Positions 7,809 through 15,442 of a stretch of 44,898 bases of DNA are shown one piece after another (the first letter of the stretch is position 1; each line of letters starts with the position of its first letter). The notes beneath the pieces are model-generated. The model was not told where the DNA came from and searched no databases. It saw nothing but the letters and a program-made list of their open reading frames with translations. The position numbers were made by a program, and so were the translations under genes. The stretch is from contig JBFXEJ010000043.1 in the NCBI GenBank assembly GCA_050180235.1, positions 1 to 44,898 of the forward strand, given 5' to 3'. This stretch comes from JAABRU01 sp050180235. Lineage in GTDB: Bacteria; Desulfobacterota; Desulfobacteria; Desulfobacterales; Desulfococcaceae.

Positions 7809-7915
7809 TTAGGTGATTTCTGAAAATAAATATCCCGGTTCAGTTGACAGGCACAGGTCAAAAGCTGGAAGCTTTTGATACTTTAGCAGTATATTCTTTT
7901 CCGGAAATCACCTTA
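7809..7915. mobile_element. MITE family A, copy 2
   Basis: 107-bp non-coding element with ends TTAGGTGATTTCTG and CCGGAAATCACCTTA. It holds the internal hairpin AAGCTGGAAGCTT shared by the family. It lies between the OYE and MBL genes. Confidence 0.75.
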
Positions 7916-7939
7916 CGCAGTTGCTTAAAAAAATCACTC

Positions 7940-8000
7940 CTTCGGTTACGCTCTCCCCGCCCTCCGGGCGGGGATTTTTCAGCGGATTTGACCCATTACC
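7940..8000. repeat. One end of MITE family B
   Basis: The block CGGATTTGACCCATTACC (near 7983-8000) matches the right terminal repeat of the complete element at 28791-28947. It is preceded by a GC-rich hairpin (CCCCGCCCTCCGGGCGGGG). The opposite end is missing, so this is a decayed or solo end. Confidence 0.55.
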
Positions 8001-8033
8001 GTTTTCAGATGTGACGGGGTGCATGCTTCTGTA

Positions 8034-9413
8034 TCAGGCAGCCAGCGGCAGTCCCGCATTTTTCCACGCTTTGATGCCCCCTGCCAGACTGTGGACATGC
8101 TGAAATCCTTTGTTCTGAAAGAAACTGGCTGCAATGTTTCCCCGGTATCCGATGCCGCAGTACACAACAACTTCCTCGTCGATGGGAATGTCCGGTGTCT
8201 TTTTCAGCAGTTCTGTCAGGGGATAATGCACAGATTCCCCAATATATCCCATCTCCCGTTCTGCTGCTGTTCTCACATCAAAAAAGTGCCGATACTTTTT
8301 GGTTTCAAGCTTTTTCGAGAGTTTTTCCGCAGAAATCTGCCACAACTGCTCAATGGGATAGCCTTCCTCCTGCCAGTTCCGCATACCCCCGTAAAGGTAG
8401 CCCCATATCCTGTCATAACCGATGCGGTGAAGCTGGGTGCACATTTCCGAGTAGGACTGTTCACTGTCCACCACCAGAATCAGGTCGGCCTCGGGATCAA
8501 TGACCATGCCAATCCAGTTCGCGGACTGCTGGGTCAGTCCGATATTGATGCTGCCGGGAATATGAACGCCGCCAAAAGCTGCGGTATCGCGGATATCCAG
8601 AATCACAGCGCCATGCTCCATGCGCTGTTTCACCTGAAGCGGTGACATGTCGCTGAGAACCGGGCAGCGTTCCAGAAGCGGTGCGCCTTTTTTGTTGGTC
8701 TCAATAATATGGGTGAAACTCTTGGGACGTTCGGGAAAACTCACTTTGAGACGCGTGCGGAATTCCTCTTCGGAAAGGTTCAGAACCGGGTTGTTCTTTT
8801 TTTCAAAACCAATGGTGGAACTGGGTTTTGAACTCATTCCCTTTCCGCACAGGGAACCCTCGCCGTGAGCCGGAAACACCTCAAGGCTGTCCGGCATTTT
8901 GCCCAGTTTGCGGTAAAGAGAATGATAAAGGTTGTTCACCTGTTCCCCAATCAGTTCCGCACCCGCCAGATCCGGTCTTCCGATGTCTCCGACAAACAGA
9001 CAGTCTCCGGTCAGAACTATCCAGGGCTGGCTGCTCCGCAGAGTGTCTGTTACCAGAATGGACATTGAATGCGGGGTATGCCCCGGTGTTTTCATAAACT
9101 CAAGTTTGACGCTGCCCAGAGTCACCGCATCCCCTTCTCTGACCGGTTTGAAATCATATTCGGCCGGGCTTCCCTCTGAAAGATAAATATCAGCACCGGT
9201 TCTGGATTTGAGTTCCATGTTGCCGCTCACATGGTCTGCATGAATGTGCGTTTCAAAAATATGGGTGATCCTCATGCCGTTTTTTCGGGCAAGATCAATA
9301 TAGTCTTTGACATCCCGTTTGGGATCCACCACACAGGCCGTCTGTGCAGCCGGACATCCGATCACATAGGAAAGGCATCCCATTCCCTCAACTGAAATCT
9401 GTTTGAAATACAT
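8034..9413 (-). CDS. MBL-fold hydrolase with two rhodanese domains
   Basis: A 459-residue cytoplasmic protein. The metallo-beta-lactamase fold (about 1-245) has the metal motif THIHADHVSGN and the later TGDCLFVGDIGRPD, as in persulfide dioxygenase/glyoxalase II-type proteins. Two rhodanese domains follow. The first (LDIRDTAAFGGVHIPGS) has D-S-E-Q where the catalytic loop should be and lacks the Cys. The second has the active-loop Cys in VVYCGIGYRGN. It probably handles persulfide or glutathione/CoA-persulfide sulfur, consistent with the sulfur-carrier genes nearby. The start is the ATG at 9413, which has GGAGGTG directly upstream; an ATG five codons earlier would bury this site. Confidence 0.85.
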   Translation of the reverse strand: MYFKQISVEGMGCLSYVIGCPAAQTACVVDPKRDVKDYIDLARKNGMRITHIFETHIHADHVSGNMELKSRTGADIYLSEGSPAEYDFKPVREGDAVTLGSVKLEFMKTPGHTPHSMSILVTDTLRSSQPWIVLTGDCLFVGDIGRPDLAGAELIGEQVNNLYHSLYRKLGKMPDSLEVFPAHGEGSLCGKGMSSKPSSTIGFEKKNNPVLNLSEEEFRTRLKVSFPERPKSFTHIIETNKKGAPLLERCPVLSDMSPLQVKQRMEHGAVILDIRDTAAFGGVHIPGSINIGLTQQSANWIGMVIDPEADLILVVDSEQSYSEMCTQLHRIGYDRIWGYLYGGMRNWQEEGYPIEQLWQISAEKLSKKLETKKYRHFFDVRTAAEREMGYIGESVHYPLTELLKKTPDIPIDEEVVVYCGIGYRGNIAASFFQNKGFQHVHSLAGGIKAWKNAGLPLAA

Positions 9414-9545
9414 GTCACCTCCGTACACTAAAGGGTTTGCAAAAAAATAAGGCTGATCTGTTCCTCCGGGATTTGAAAAGTTGTCAAATCTTCATTCCCG
9501 CCTGATCTGAAATATCAACAGAACCTAAATCAATGGCAAATTGGT

Positions 9546-9686
9546 ATAATACCGATTCTCCATTGACTTGATACATCTGCATCTGATCCGGAGGAGTGCA
9601 AAAATTAAGCGGAGCGGTTTTTTGCACACCCGGAGCTGCGGGAAAACTGACAGTATTGGATCAAATCAATAGCGAATCGGTATAAT
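9546..9686. mobile_element. MITE family D, copy 1
   Basis: Imperfect ~30-bp inverted ends ATAATACCGATTC and GAATCGGTATAAT enclose 141 bp. The centre carries a 38-bp segment (9590-9627) repeated almost exactly at 33243-33280. The adjoining 5' sequence AAATTGGTATAA looks like the end of another copy, so two elements may abut. A related copy is at 20816-20935. Confidence 0.65.
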
Positions 9687-9732
9687 TCGTGTCATTTGTG
9701 GCTGTAACGTCAAATCTTCTGCGTAATGCCAT

Positions 9733-9817
9733 AGTTGCCAGTTATCAGTTGCCAGTTATCAGTTGTCAGTTGCCAGTTGCCAGTTGCCAGTTGCCAGTTG
9801 CCAGTTGCCAGTTATCA
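9733..9817. repeat. Tandem CAGTTGCC/CAGTTATC array
   Basis: About ten head-to-tail short units of the form CAGTTGC and CAGTTATCAGTTGC. The inverted counterpart lies at about 9950-10022 (GACAACTG, GATAACTGTTCACTGA), so the two arrays could pair into a long hairpin across a ~130-bp spacer. Confidence 0.8.
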
Positions 9818-9945
9818 TCTAAAATCTGAAAAAGATTTCAGCATTGATGCACGTGTTTTCTGCCGCGAAGACACAAAGGCACAAAGTTTCACGAAAATTT
9901 AATACACAATTTTTTTTCAGATTTCATATCATTTACCAGTTGCCA
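9818..9945. repeat. Dispersed repeat with AAATCTGAAAA ends
   Basis: Ends AAAATCTGAAAAAG and TTCAGATTTCATAT surround the phrase GACACAAAGGCACAAAGTTT. A second copy is at 12766-12875. Non-coding. Confidence 0.55.
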
Positions 9946-9949
9946 TTTT

Positions 9950-10022
9950 TTGTTCACTGACAACTGACAACTGTTCACTGACAACTGTTCACTGACAACT
10001 GATAACTGTTCACTGACGGCTG
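9950..10022. repeat. Inverted partner array reaching into the RACo gene end
   Basis: Units of ACAACTGTTCACTG repeat about five times. The last unit overlaps the 3' end of the RACo-type gene and supplies its stop codon (TGA on the minus strand at 10010-10012). Confidence 0.7.
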
Positions 10023-12106
10023 TTCACTGATATTTTTACGCTTGGAAATGCTTTGATATTTGTATGGGGCAGAAACAGCGCGGATGTGAATTCATCCATA
10101 AACATCGGATTGCTGCTGAAATCCACATAGGTCATGCTGCTGGAAATCTGCACAGCCTCTTTCCGCAAAGTTTCTGACAGCAGGGCCAGATACGCGCCTG
10201 CGACAGAACTGTTTCCCATATATCTGAATTTACTGCGTTCAATATCCGGCAGCATACCAATGATGACAGCCTTTTCAATGTTTAGATACTGTCCGAATCC
10301 GCCTGTGATAATCACCCTGTCCAGCATGGAAAATTCCAGTCCGGCCTGATTCAGCAGCACTGCAAATCCTGCATAAACTGCGGCTTTGCTCCGGATGATA
10401 TTGTCTATGTCACTCTCGGTAAAAACAATATCCTCCTCCATTCCTGTATGCTCAGCAAATTCAAGAATATACATGCGTTCATTTTTTTCCTGCCGTATTC
10501 TGGGATGTGCAGAATCCGCGGCAAATTTTCCCCTCTGATCAATGATACCGGTCATCAGCATTTCAGAGATCAGATCAATCATGCCGGAACCGCAGATTCC
10601 CCGCGGGGGAACCTCTCCCACAGTTGCATAGGAAGGCGCAAGCGTCTTCGGATCAATGGATATTTTTTCAATCGCGCCTTCTTCCGCACGCATACCCCAG
10701 CGCACGCCGCCCCCTTCAAACGCGGGGCCTGCGGAACAGGACGCAGTCATCAGCCAGTCTTTGTTTCCCAGCACAATTTCCCCGTTGGTTCCCACATCAA
10801 TAAACAGGCTCAGGGCTTCCTCCCTGTGGATTCCCGAATACAGCATACCGGAGACAATATCACCGCCCACATAACCCGCAGGCCCCGGCATCACAAAAAC
10901 CGCAGCAATGGGATTGACTTTGAGCCCGAGTTCACCGGCTTTGAGAATCGGAAATTCCGAAACCGTGGGAATATAGGGTTCCCGGCGGATATATTTGGGT
11001 TCAATCTGCAGCAGAAGATGGGTCATGGTTGTATTTCCGGAAAGCACAACATTTCTGATTTGCCGGAAATCCGCATTCACACTGCTGACAGCCTCGCTGA
11101 TCAGTCCGTTGATGGTGGCAAGCACCATGGTGCTGAGTTTTTTGACGCCGTCTTTTTCCGAACACACAATGCGGTTAATCACATCATCACCGCAGGCTGC
11201 CTGACGGTTATGCCCGGATGTCGCGGCAAGAACTGTGCCGTCCGCCATATCTGTCAGACAGACCACAACAGAGGTTGTGCCGACATCAATGGCCAGTCCC
11301 AGGGATTTGGCTGTTCCGTTGCCCGGAGCCACCTTCAGCACCTCGTCAGAGCATTTTTTCCGCATCACATATGCTGTGACTTTCCAGTCTCCCTCCCGCA
11401 TCACCTTTGCCAGATCCCTCATAACCCCAAGCCCCACACTCAGGCGATCCGTATCAAAACCGCTTTTTTTCAGTCCCCGTTTCAGACGATCCAGATCACT
11501 GACCGGATCTTCAAGTGTGGGGGGCGTGAGTTCAAGGGGAATTTCCGCAAGCGCGGGACGGATTTCTTTGACAATCCCTTTCAGACGCAGGGTTTCGGCT
11601 TTGCCCATTCCCGCGACTTTGAGTTTCTTTTCAAGAGCTTCTTCCGGAATTCTCACGGTAACATCACCATGCACAGTGCTTTGACAGGCCAGCACATAAT
11701 TCTTTCCCTTTTCTCTTTCCGTGAGCATAGAGCTTGGAACTGTTCTGATTTCACCGGATTCCAGAACCAGTTTGCATTTTCCGCATGAACCTTTTCCGTT
11801 GCAGGACGCGTTCAGGGGAACATCGGCTGCCTGCGCGGCCTCCAGCAGAGTGGTGCCTTCGTCCACTGTCGCAGATTTGCTGTCCGGCATGAAAACAACC
11901 GTGTATTTCTGAACTGCTGCCTGTGCCAGCCGCTCCCTTTCCTCCCGCTTTTTCTGCTTGTGAATAAACCAGATGGGGCAGGAAGGACGGAATTTGCAGT
12001 AAAGTCCGGGATCACGGCATGACAGACATTCCTCGCACAGATAGATTTCGTGCTTCATGCACAGAAAATTGGTTTCCCTGTCAGGATGATTGATACATCT
12101 TCCCAT
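10010..12106 (-). CDS. RACo-type corrinoid protein reductive activator
   Basis: A 698-residue ASKHA-domain activator that uses ATP to reduce the inactive Co(II) state of corrinoid proteins. It begins with a Cys/His-rich zinc-binding stretch (residues 1-45, eleven Cys or His). A plant-type [2Fe-2S] ferredoxin domain follows (C102, C108, C111 in ASCNGKGSCGKCK, and a last Cys near 145 in VLACQS). The ASKHA ATPase domain carries AIDVGTTSVVV, VLSGNTTMTHLL, FIDVGTNGEIVL, GICGSGMIDL and ITGGFGQYLN. No corrinoid methyltransferase is in the window, so its client lies elsewhere. The C-terminal residues NSRQ and the stop derive from a tandem repeat. A GGGAG Shine-Dalgarno supports the ATG. Confidence 0.92.
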   Translation of the reverse strand: MGRCINHPDRETNFLCMKHEIYLCEECLSCRDPGLYCKFRPSCPIWFIHKQKKREERERLAQAAVQKYTVVFMPDSKSATVDEGTTLLEAAQAADVPLNASCNGKGSCGKCKLVLESGEIRTVPSSMLTEREKGKNYVLACQSTVHGDVTVRIPEEALEKKLKVAGMGKAETLRLKGIVKEIRPALAEIPLELTPPTLEDPVSDLDRLKRGLKKSGFDTDRLSVGLGVMRDLAKVMREGDWKVTAYVMRKKCSDEVLKVAPGNGTAKSLGLAIDVGTTSVVVCLTDMADGTVLAATSGHNRQAACGDDVINRIVCSEKDGVKKLSTMVLATINGLISEAVSSVNADFRQIRNVVLSGNTTMTHLLLQIEPKYIRREPYIPTVSEFPILKAGELGLKVNPIAAVFVMPGPAGYVGGDIVSGMLYSGIHREEALSLFIDVGTNGEIVLGNKDWLMTASCSAGPAFEGGGVRWGMRAEEGAIEKISIDPKTLAPSYATVGEVPPRGICGSGMIDLISEMLMTGIIDQRGKFAADSAHPRIRQEKNERMYILEFAEHTGMEEDIVFTESDIDNIIRSKAAVYAGFAVLLNQAGLEFSMLDRVIITGGFGQYLNIEKAVIIGMLPDIERSKFRYMGNSSVAGAYLALLSETLRKEAVQISSSMTYVDFSSNPMFMDEFTSALFLPHTNIKAFPSVKISVNSRQ

Positions 12107-12154
12107 ATTTGTTTTACTCCCTGTTTGATGGTCTTGTAAAATATCGCACTTTCG

Positions 12155-12436
12155 TCACACCCGCGAAAGCCGATAATCAGCCTTTTCTTTTTCCGGTTCG
12201 CCTGTCCTCTCTTTTTTTAAACAAATCCTGAAAAATTTCTTTCGATCTTCAATTCCGATCAGTTGATAGTGAAACATATTCATCACCTGAAAAATTTCCT
12301 GACGGGTATCTGAATCATCTCCTGTGATTTCAAGTATTTCACCAGGTTTTATTTCTCTGAACGCCTGATTCACCTGAAGAAATGTAATCGGTGCAATTAT
12401 TCCGCGTATATCCAGACAATGATTTTTTTTCTGCAT
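12155..12436 (-). CDS. TusA/SirA-like protein lacking the catalytic Cys
   Basis: A 93-residue two-layer TusA/SirA fold: LDIRGIIAPITFLQ, then IKPGEILEITGDD and a C-terminal strand. In active TusA the motif is R-G-x-x-C-P. Here residue 15 is Ala (R11-G-I-I-A-P), so it cannot carry persulfide in the usual way. The acidic/basic tail after residue 70 is extra. It lies 48 bp upstream of the RACo-type gene on the same strand, preceded by GGGGGAA. It may be a regulatory or scaffold member of the TusA family, possibly interacting with the Hdr-type proteins; that is inference. Confidence 0.72.
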   Translation of the reverse strand: MQKKNHCLDIRGIIAPITFLQVNQAFREIKPGEILEITGDDSDTRQEIFQVMNMFHYQLIGIEDRKKFFRICLKKERTGEPEKEKADYRLSRV

Positions 12437-12454
12437 AATGAATTCCCCCGTATT

Positions 12455-12759
12455 TAACCCAAGTTGCCACCTATGGAGAAATTCAGCAATAGACCTCTTT
12501 CCAAAATGAATTTTTATGCAATAAAATCAATTGGGCAAATCCCGGTTTTGAAAGAAGTCCAATATAAGGCAGCGAATTTTAGGCAAAAATATCGTTATTT
12601 TTTATAATATCCTGTTTAGATAACAGATATTATCGGAAATAAGGCAGAACAGGCTTCCGGACTGTTCATGAAACCCGGCACAGGCTGGAAGCCTGTGCTG
12701 CTTTTTTTATTTCCGACAATGTCTGATATTTATAAATTTATAAGTGGCAACCTGGTTTA
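12455..12759. mobile_element. ~305-bp MITE-like element with AAGTTGCCAC ends
   Basis: Inverted ends TTAACCCAAGTTGCCAC and AAGTGGCAACCTGGTTTA enclose a non-coding interior. A hairpin in it (CACAGGCTGGAAGCCTGTG followed by T-rich sequence near 12710) could act as a terminator on the plus strand. The rest of the interior shows no gene. Confidence 0.6.
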
Positions 12760-12765
12760 TTTAAT

Positions 12766-12875
12766 ATAAAATCTGAAAAATATTTCAGAAAAAAATTATG
12801 CCCCGGCTGTTTTCAGTCTGCCACGAAGACACAAAGTTTCACAAAGGCTGAGTAAGCTGTTCTCAGATTTCATAT
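12766..12875. repeat. Second copy of the AAATCTGAAAA-ended repeat
   Basis: It shares TAAAATCTGAAAAA, the phrase GAAGACACAAAGTTTCAC and TCAGATTTCATAT with 9818-9945. Confidence 0.55.
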
Positions 12876-12985
12876 TATAATGAGTAATTGAAGCATAAAC
12901 TATGCCAGACGGGGGAAAAAATATTTTATTTTTTTATCTGACTGAATATAAAATAAAAAAATATTGGGCTTCGTACAAGGGCAAA

Positions 12986-13038
12986 TTTACACTTGTAAAG
13001 AGTTGACAGTTGACATAAGTAAAGGACATCCGTAGATT
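12986..13038 (+). promoter_or_regulatory. Operator palindrome and sigma70 promoter of the activator gene
   Basis: The palindrome TTTACACTTGTAAA (12986-12999) sits just upstream of TTGACA (13010-13015), a 17-bp spacer and TAGATT (13033-13038). Transcription from here would start near 13045, which excludes the upstream TTG at 13037 as the start codon and supports ATG 13073. The same half-sites with the same two-base gap occur at 21100-21113 before the hdr operon, suggesting autoregulation by the encoded activator. Confidence 0.65.
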
Positions 13039-13072
13039 GTCTGAAAATTCACAAACTGAAGAGGTCAAAGCC

Positions 13073-14557
13073 ATGTCTGAAAAAGAACTCAGCCGGTATT
13101 GGAAAATCATTGTTGAAACAATGGTGGACGGTCTTATGGTGGTGGATCCCACAGGAATAATCGTGTCCGTGAACAGCTCTATGGAAAACCTTACCGGCTA
13201 CAGCAGGGCCGAACTTGTGGGGCAGTCCTGTTCCATACTGGGCTGTGATGTGTGTGCAAAAGAGCGAAGTGACGGACTGGACAGGCACTGCACCCTGTTC
13301 AAAAAAGAGAGTATCAGACGGGCAAAATGCACACTGCGGAAAAAAGACGGGTCTCTGTTTCATGCCATCAAAAATGCGTCCATCCTCAAAGACAGCAATG
13401 AGCATGTCATCGGCGGTGTGGAAACCCTGACGGATCTGAGTGAAATGATGAACAGGGACAGGCTTATTTCAAATCTGCGCCGGGAACTCAGCGGCAAAAA
13501 CAGCTTTCACGGAATTATCGGAGCCTCACCTGTCATGCAGCAGATGTTTGATCTCATCTCCAGTGCTGCCCAGTCTGATGCGCCCATAGTGATTTACGGG
13601 GAAAGCGGAACCGGAAAGGAACTTGTGGCAGAAGCAGTCCACGTTCTTGGTCAGCGTAAGGACGGGCCTTTTATCAAAGTCAACTGCGCCGCACTCAATG
13701 AATCCCTGCTGGAAAGCGAACTCTTCGGTCATGTCAAAGGCTCTTTCACCGGAGCAACCCAGACACGGATCGGACGTTTTGAAGCCGCAAATCAGGGAGA
13801 TATTTTTCTGGATGAAATCGGTGATATGCCACTGGCTGTGCAGGTGAAACTGCTGCGGGTTCTGCAGGAAAAACAGATTGAAAGAGTGGGGGATCACAAA
13901 GGCATTCCCGCGGATGTCCGGATTATTTCCGCAACGCACAAAAACCTTCAGCAGCTTATTGCAGACAGACATTTCCGTGAGGATCTGTATTACCGCATCG
14001 GTGTTATTCCCATTTATCTTCCGCCCCTTCGGCAACGCAGCGAAGATATTCCCCTGCTGATCAATTCTTTTATCGCACGGCTTCGCCTGAAAACGGAAAA
14101 GGCAATTTCCGGCATGAGCAGTGAGGCATTTGAGATTCTCAATGCCTATGAATTTCCCGGCAATGTCCGCGAGCTGATGAATATCATTGAATACGCGTTT
14201 GTCCTCTGTCCCGGCGGGGATATACTGCCTTTCCATCTGCCCGGTCATCTGATGAGAGGAAAATCTGCTGCCTTGACAGAAAATCCTGAAAAACAGGCAG
14301 ATATGGCAGATGCCCTGAATATGCGGAACGGGAATCCTGAGAAACACCCTGACGCGGCTGATGATCGGAATACACTGAAAGAAAATTCTGAAAAACATGA
14401 TCACGCGGCAGAGGATCGGAAAAAACTTGTGGATGCAATGGTTTCTTCAAAAGGCAACAAAGCCGAAGCCGCCAAAATTCTGGGAATCAGCAGGATGGCT
14501 TTGTATAACCGTCTTAAAAAATACAATATTAAGACATATAAGGGATTTCAGGGCTGA
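13073..14557 (+). CDS. Sigma54-dependent activator, PAS-AAA-Fis
   Basis: A 494-residue enhancer-binding protein. A PAS domain (about 8-125) holds Cys at 53, 58, 61, 73 and 86, possibly a redox or metal sensor. The AAA+ domain (about 147-380) has Walker A GESGTGKE (176-183), Walker B IFLDEIG (244-250) and the sigma54-contact loop GSFTGA (223-228), a mild variant of GAFTGA. A Fis-type helix-turn-helix ends the protein (KAEAAKILGISRMALYNRL). Residues ~402-450 form three imperfect 18-residue repeats (xNPEKxxDxADxxN), an unusual linker. ATG 13073 follows GAAGAGG. No kinase-receiver domain is present, so it senses through PAS. It is the likely regulator of the hdr operon at 21 kb. Confidence 0.92.
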   Translation: MSEKELSRYWKIIVETMVDGLMVVDPTGIIVSVNSSMENLTGYSRAELVGQSCSILGCDVCAKERSDGLDRHCTLFKKESIRRAKCTLRKKDGSLFHAIKNASILKDSNEHVIGGVETLTDLSEMMNRDRLISNLRRELSGKNSFHGIIGASPVMQQMFDLISSAAQSDAPIVIYGESGTGKELVAEAVHVLGQRKDGPFIKVNCAALNESLLESELFGHVKGSFTGATQTRIGRFEAANQGDIFLDEIGDMPLAVQVKLLRVLQEKQIERVGDHKGIPADVRIISATHKNLQQLIADRHFREDLYYRIGVIPIYLPPLRQRSEDIPLLINSFIARLRLKTEKAISGMSSEAFEILNAYEFPGNVRELMNIIEYAFVLCPGGDILPFHLPGHLMRGKSAALTENPEKQADMADALNMRNGNPEKHPDAADDRNTLKENSEKHDHAAEDRKKLVDAMVSSKGNKAEAAKILGISRMALYNRLKKYNIKTYKGFQG

Positions 14558-14623
14558 GCTGAACTCTGAGGATTGTCAAATCCTCAGTTGATTGTCAGTT
14601 AAATTAAAATTTTACAAATTTTT

Positions 14624-14690
14624 GGCAGTGGGTCAAATCCGTTGATGACGGTCTTCCCTCCCCTGAGGGAGGGGCAGGGGAGGGTGAAAA
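14624..14690. repeat. Solo left end of MITE family B
   Basis: GGCAGTGGGTCAAATCCG and the following GC-rich hairpin (CCCTGAGGGAGGGG) match the left half of the complete element at 28791-28947. The cupin gene reads into it from the right. Confidence 0.65.
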
Positions 14691-14995
14691 ATGGAAATGC
14701 CAATAACTTTGGCTTCGGTATCAGATTTGTTCCATACGGAATGCAGGAGATTACCAGGAACATGAATGGATTCTCCCTGACGGACAGTTGCTTCCTGATT
14801 GGGCATTCGTACAGTAATGGAGCCTGAAATTACTGTAAAAATATGGTCATGGGCATGTGTGTGGTCAGGGTTTGGGCCTCCGCCATTGGGTTCGATGTAG
14901 GCGATGGCGCAATCTTTAACCGATTCGTCAATTTGACCACTTAAAACTAAGGCTTTGAAACCAGTATGATTAGGCGGATAAATAAAGTTTTGCAT
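14633..14995 (-). CDS. Small cupin-domain protein
   Basis: A 120-residue single cupin barrel. Motif 1 has metal ligands in DHTHAHDHIFTVISG and motif 2 is VPGNLLHSVWN. Such proteins bind a metal and act as small isomerases, dioxygenases or sensors; no substrate can be assigned. The last ~17 residues after GISIF (PPLPLPQGRED and on) are encoded by the inserted repeat at 14624-14690, so the native C-terminus has been replaced. ATG at 14995 follows AGAGGA. Confidence 0.8.
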   Translation of the reverse strand: MQNFIYPPNHTGFKALVLSGQIDESVKDCAIAYIEPNGGGPNPDHTHAHDHIFTVISGSITVRMPNQEATVRQGESIHVPGNLLHSVWNKSDTEAKVIGISIFHPPLPLPQGREDRHQRI

Positions 14996-15442
14996 ATCTA
15001 ATCCTCTGCTTGAATGAAGTCTGACAGTGAGTTAATCAGCTCTGTCCGCTTGAACGCGGGGTTATGACATTTTCTTACTCTGATACTTTCCTGAGTTGCC
15101 TGTTAGCTTTTTTGTTATCTTTTTCAGTTAGCCATTCGGAATATATTTTCAATGCTTTCCTGTTTATCTCCTCTGTTAGATGATTTATGAAAATAAATAT
15201 CCCGGTTCAGTTCAAAGGCACAGGGCAAAAGCCGGAAGCTTCTGCTGCTTTGACGGGATATTCTTTTCTGGAAATCACCTTACACTCCAATGGCCAGTTT
15301 TTAAATAAAATGGAATAATAATTTGGAATTAAATATAATAATAACAGCATTATTTGTGCGGCACTACTGTGATTTCTGTGATTTGCATGATGGAACATCA
15401 TGAAAATCCTTTCATCCTGCAAATCATGGTTCAGACAATTCA
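14996..15442. other. Intergenic region, mostly repeat
   Basis: No convincing gene. It holds MITE family A copy 3 (15176-15282) and otherwise AT-rich sequence with no clear promoter or structure. Confidence 0.6.
15176..15282. mobile_element. MITE family A, copy 3
   Basis: Ends TTAGATGATTTATG and CTGGAAATCACCTTA with the family interior (AATAAATATCCCGGTTCAGTT). 107 bp, non-coding, diverged at its left end. Confidence 0.7.

Noticed and set aside
10448..11788. Long plus-strand open frame antisense to the RACo gene
   Set aside because: It is a shadow of the high-GC minus-strand gene, without a ribosome-binding site or recognisable domains.
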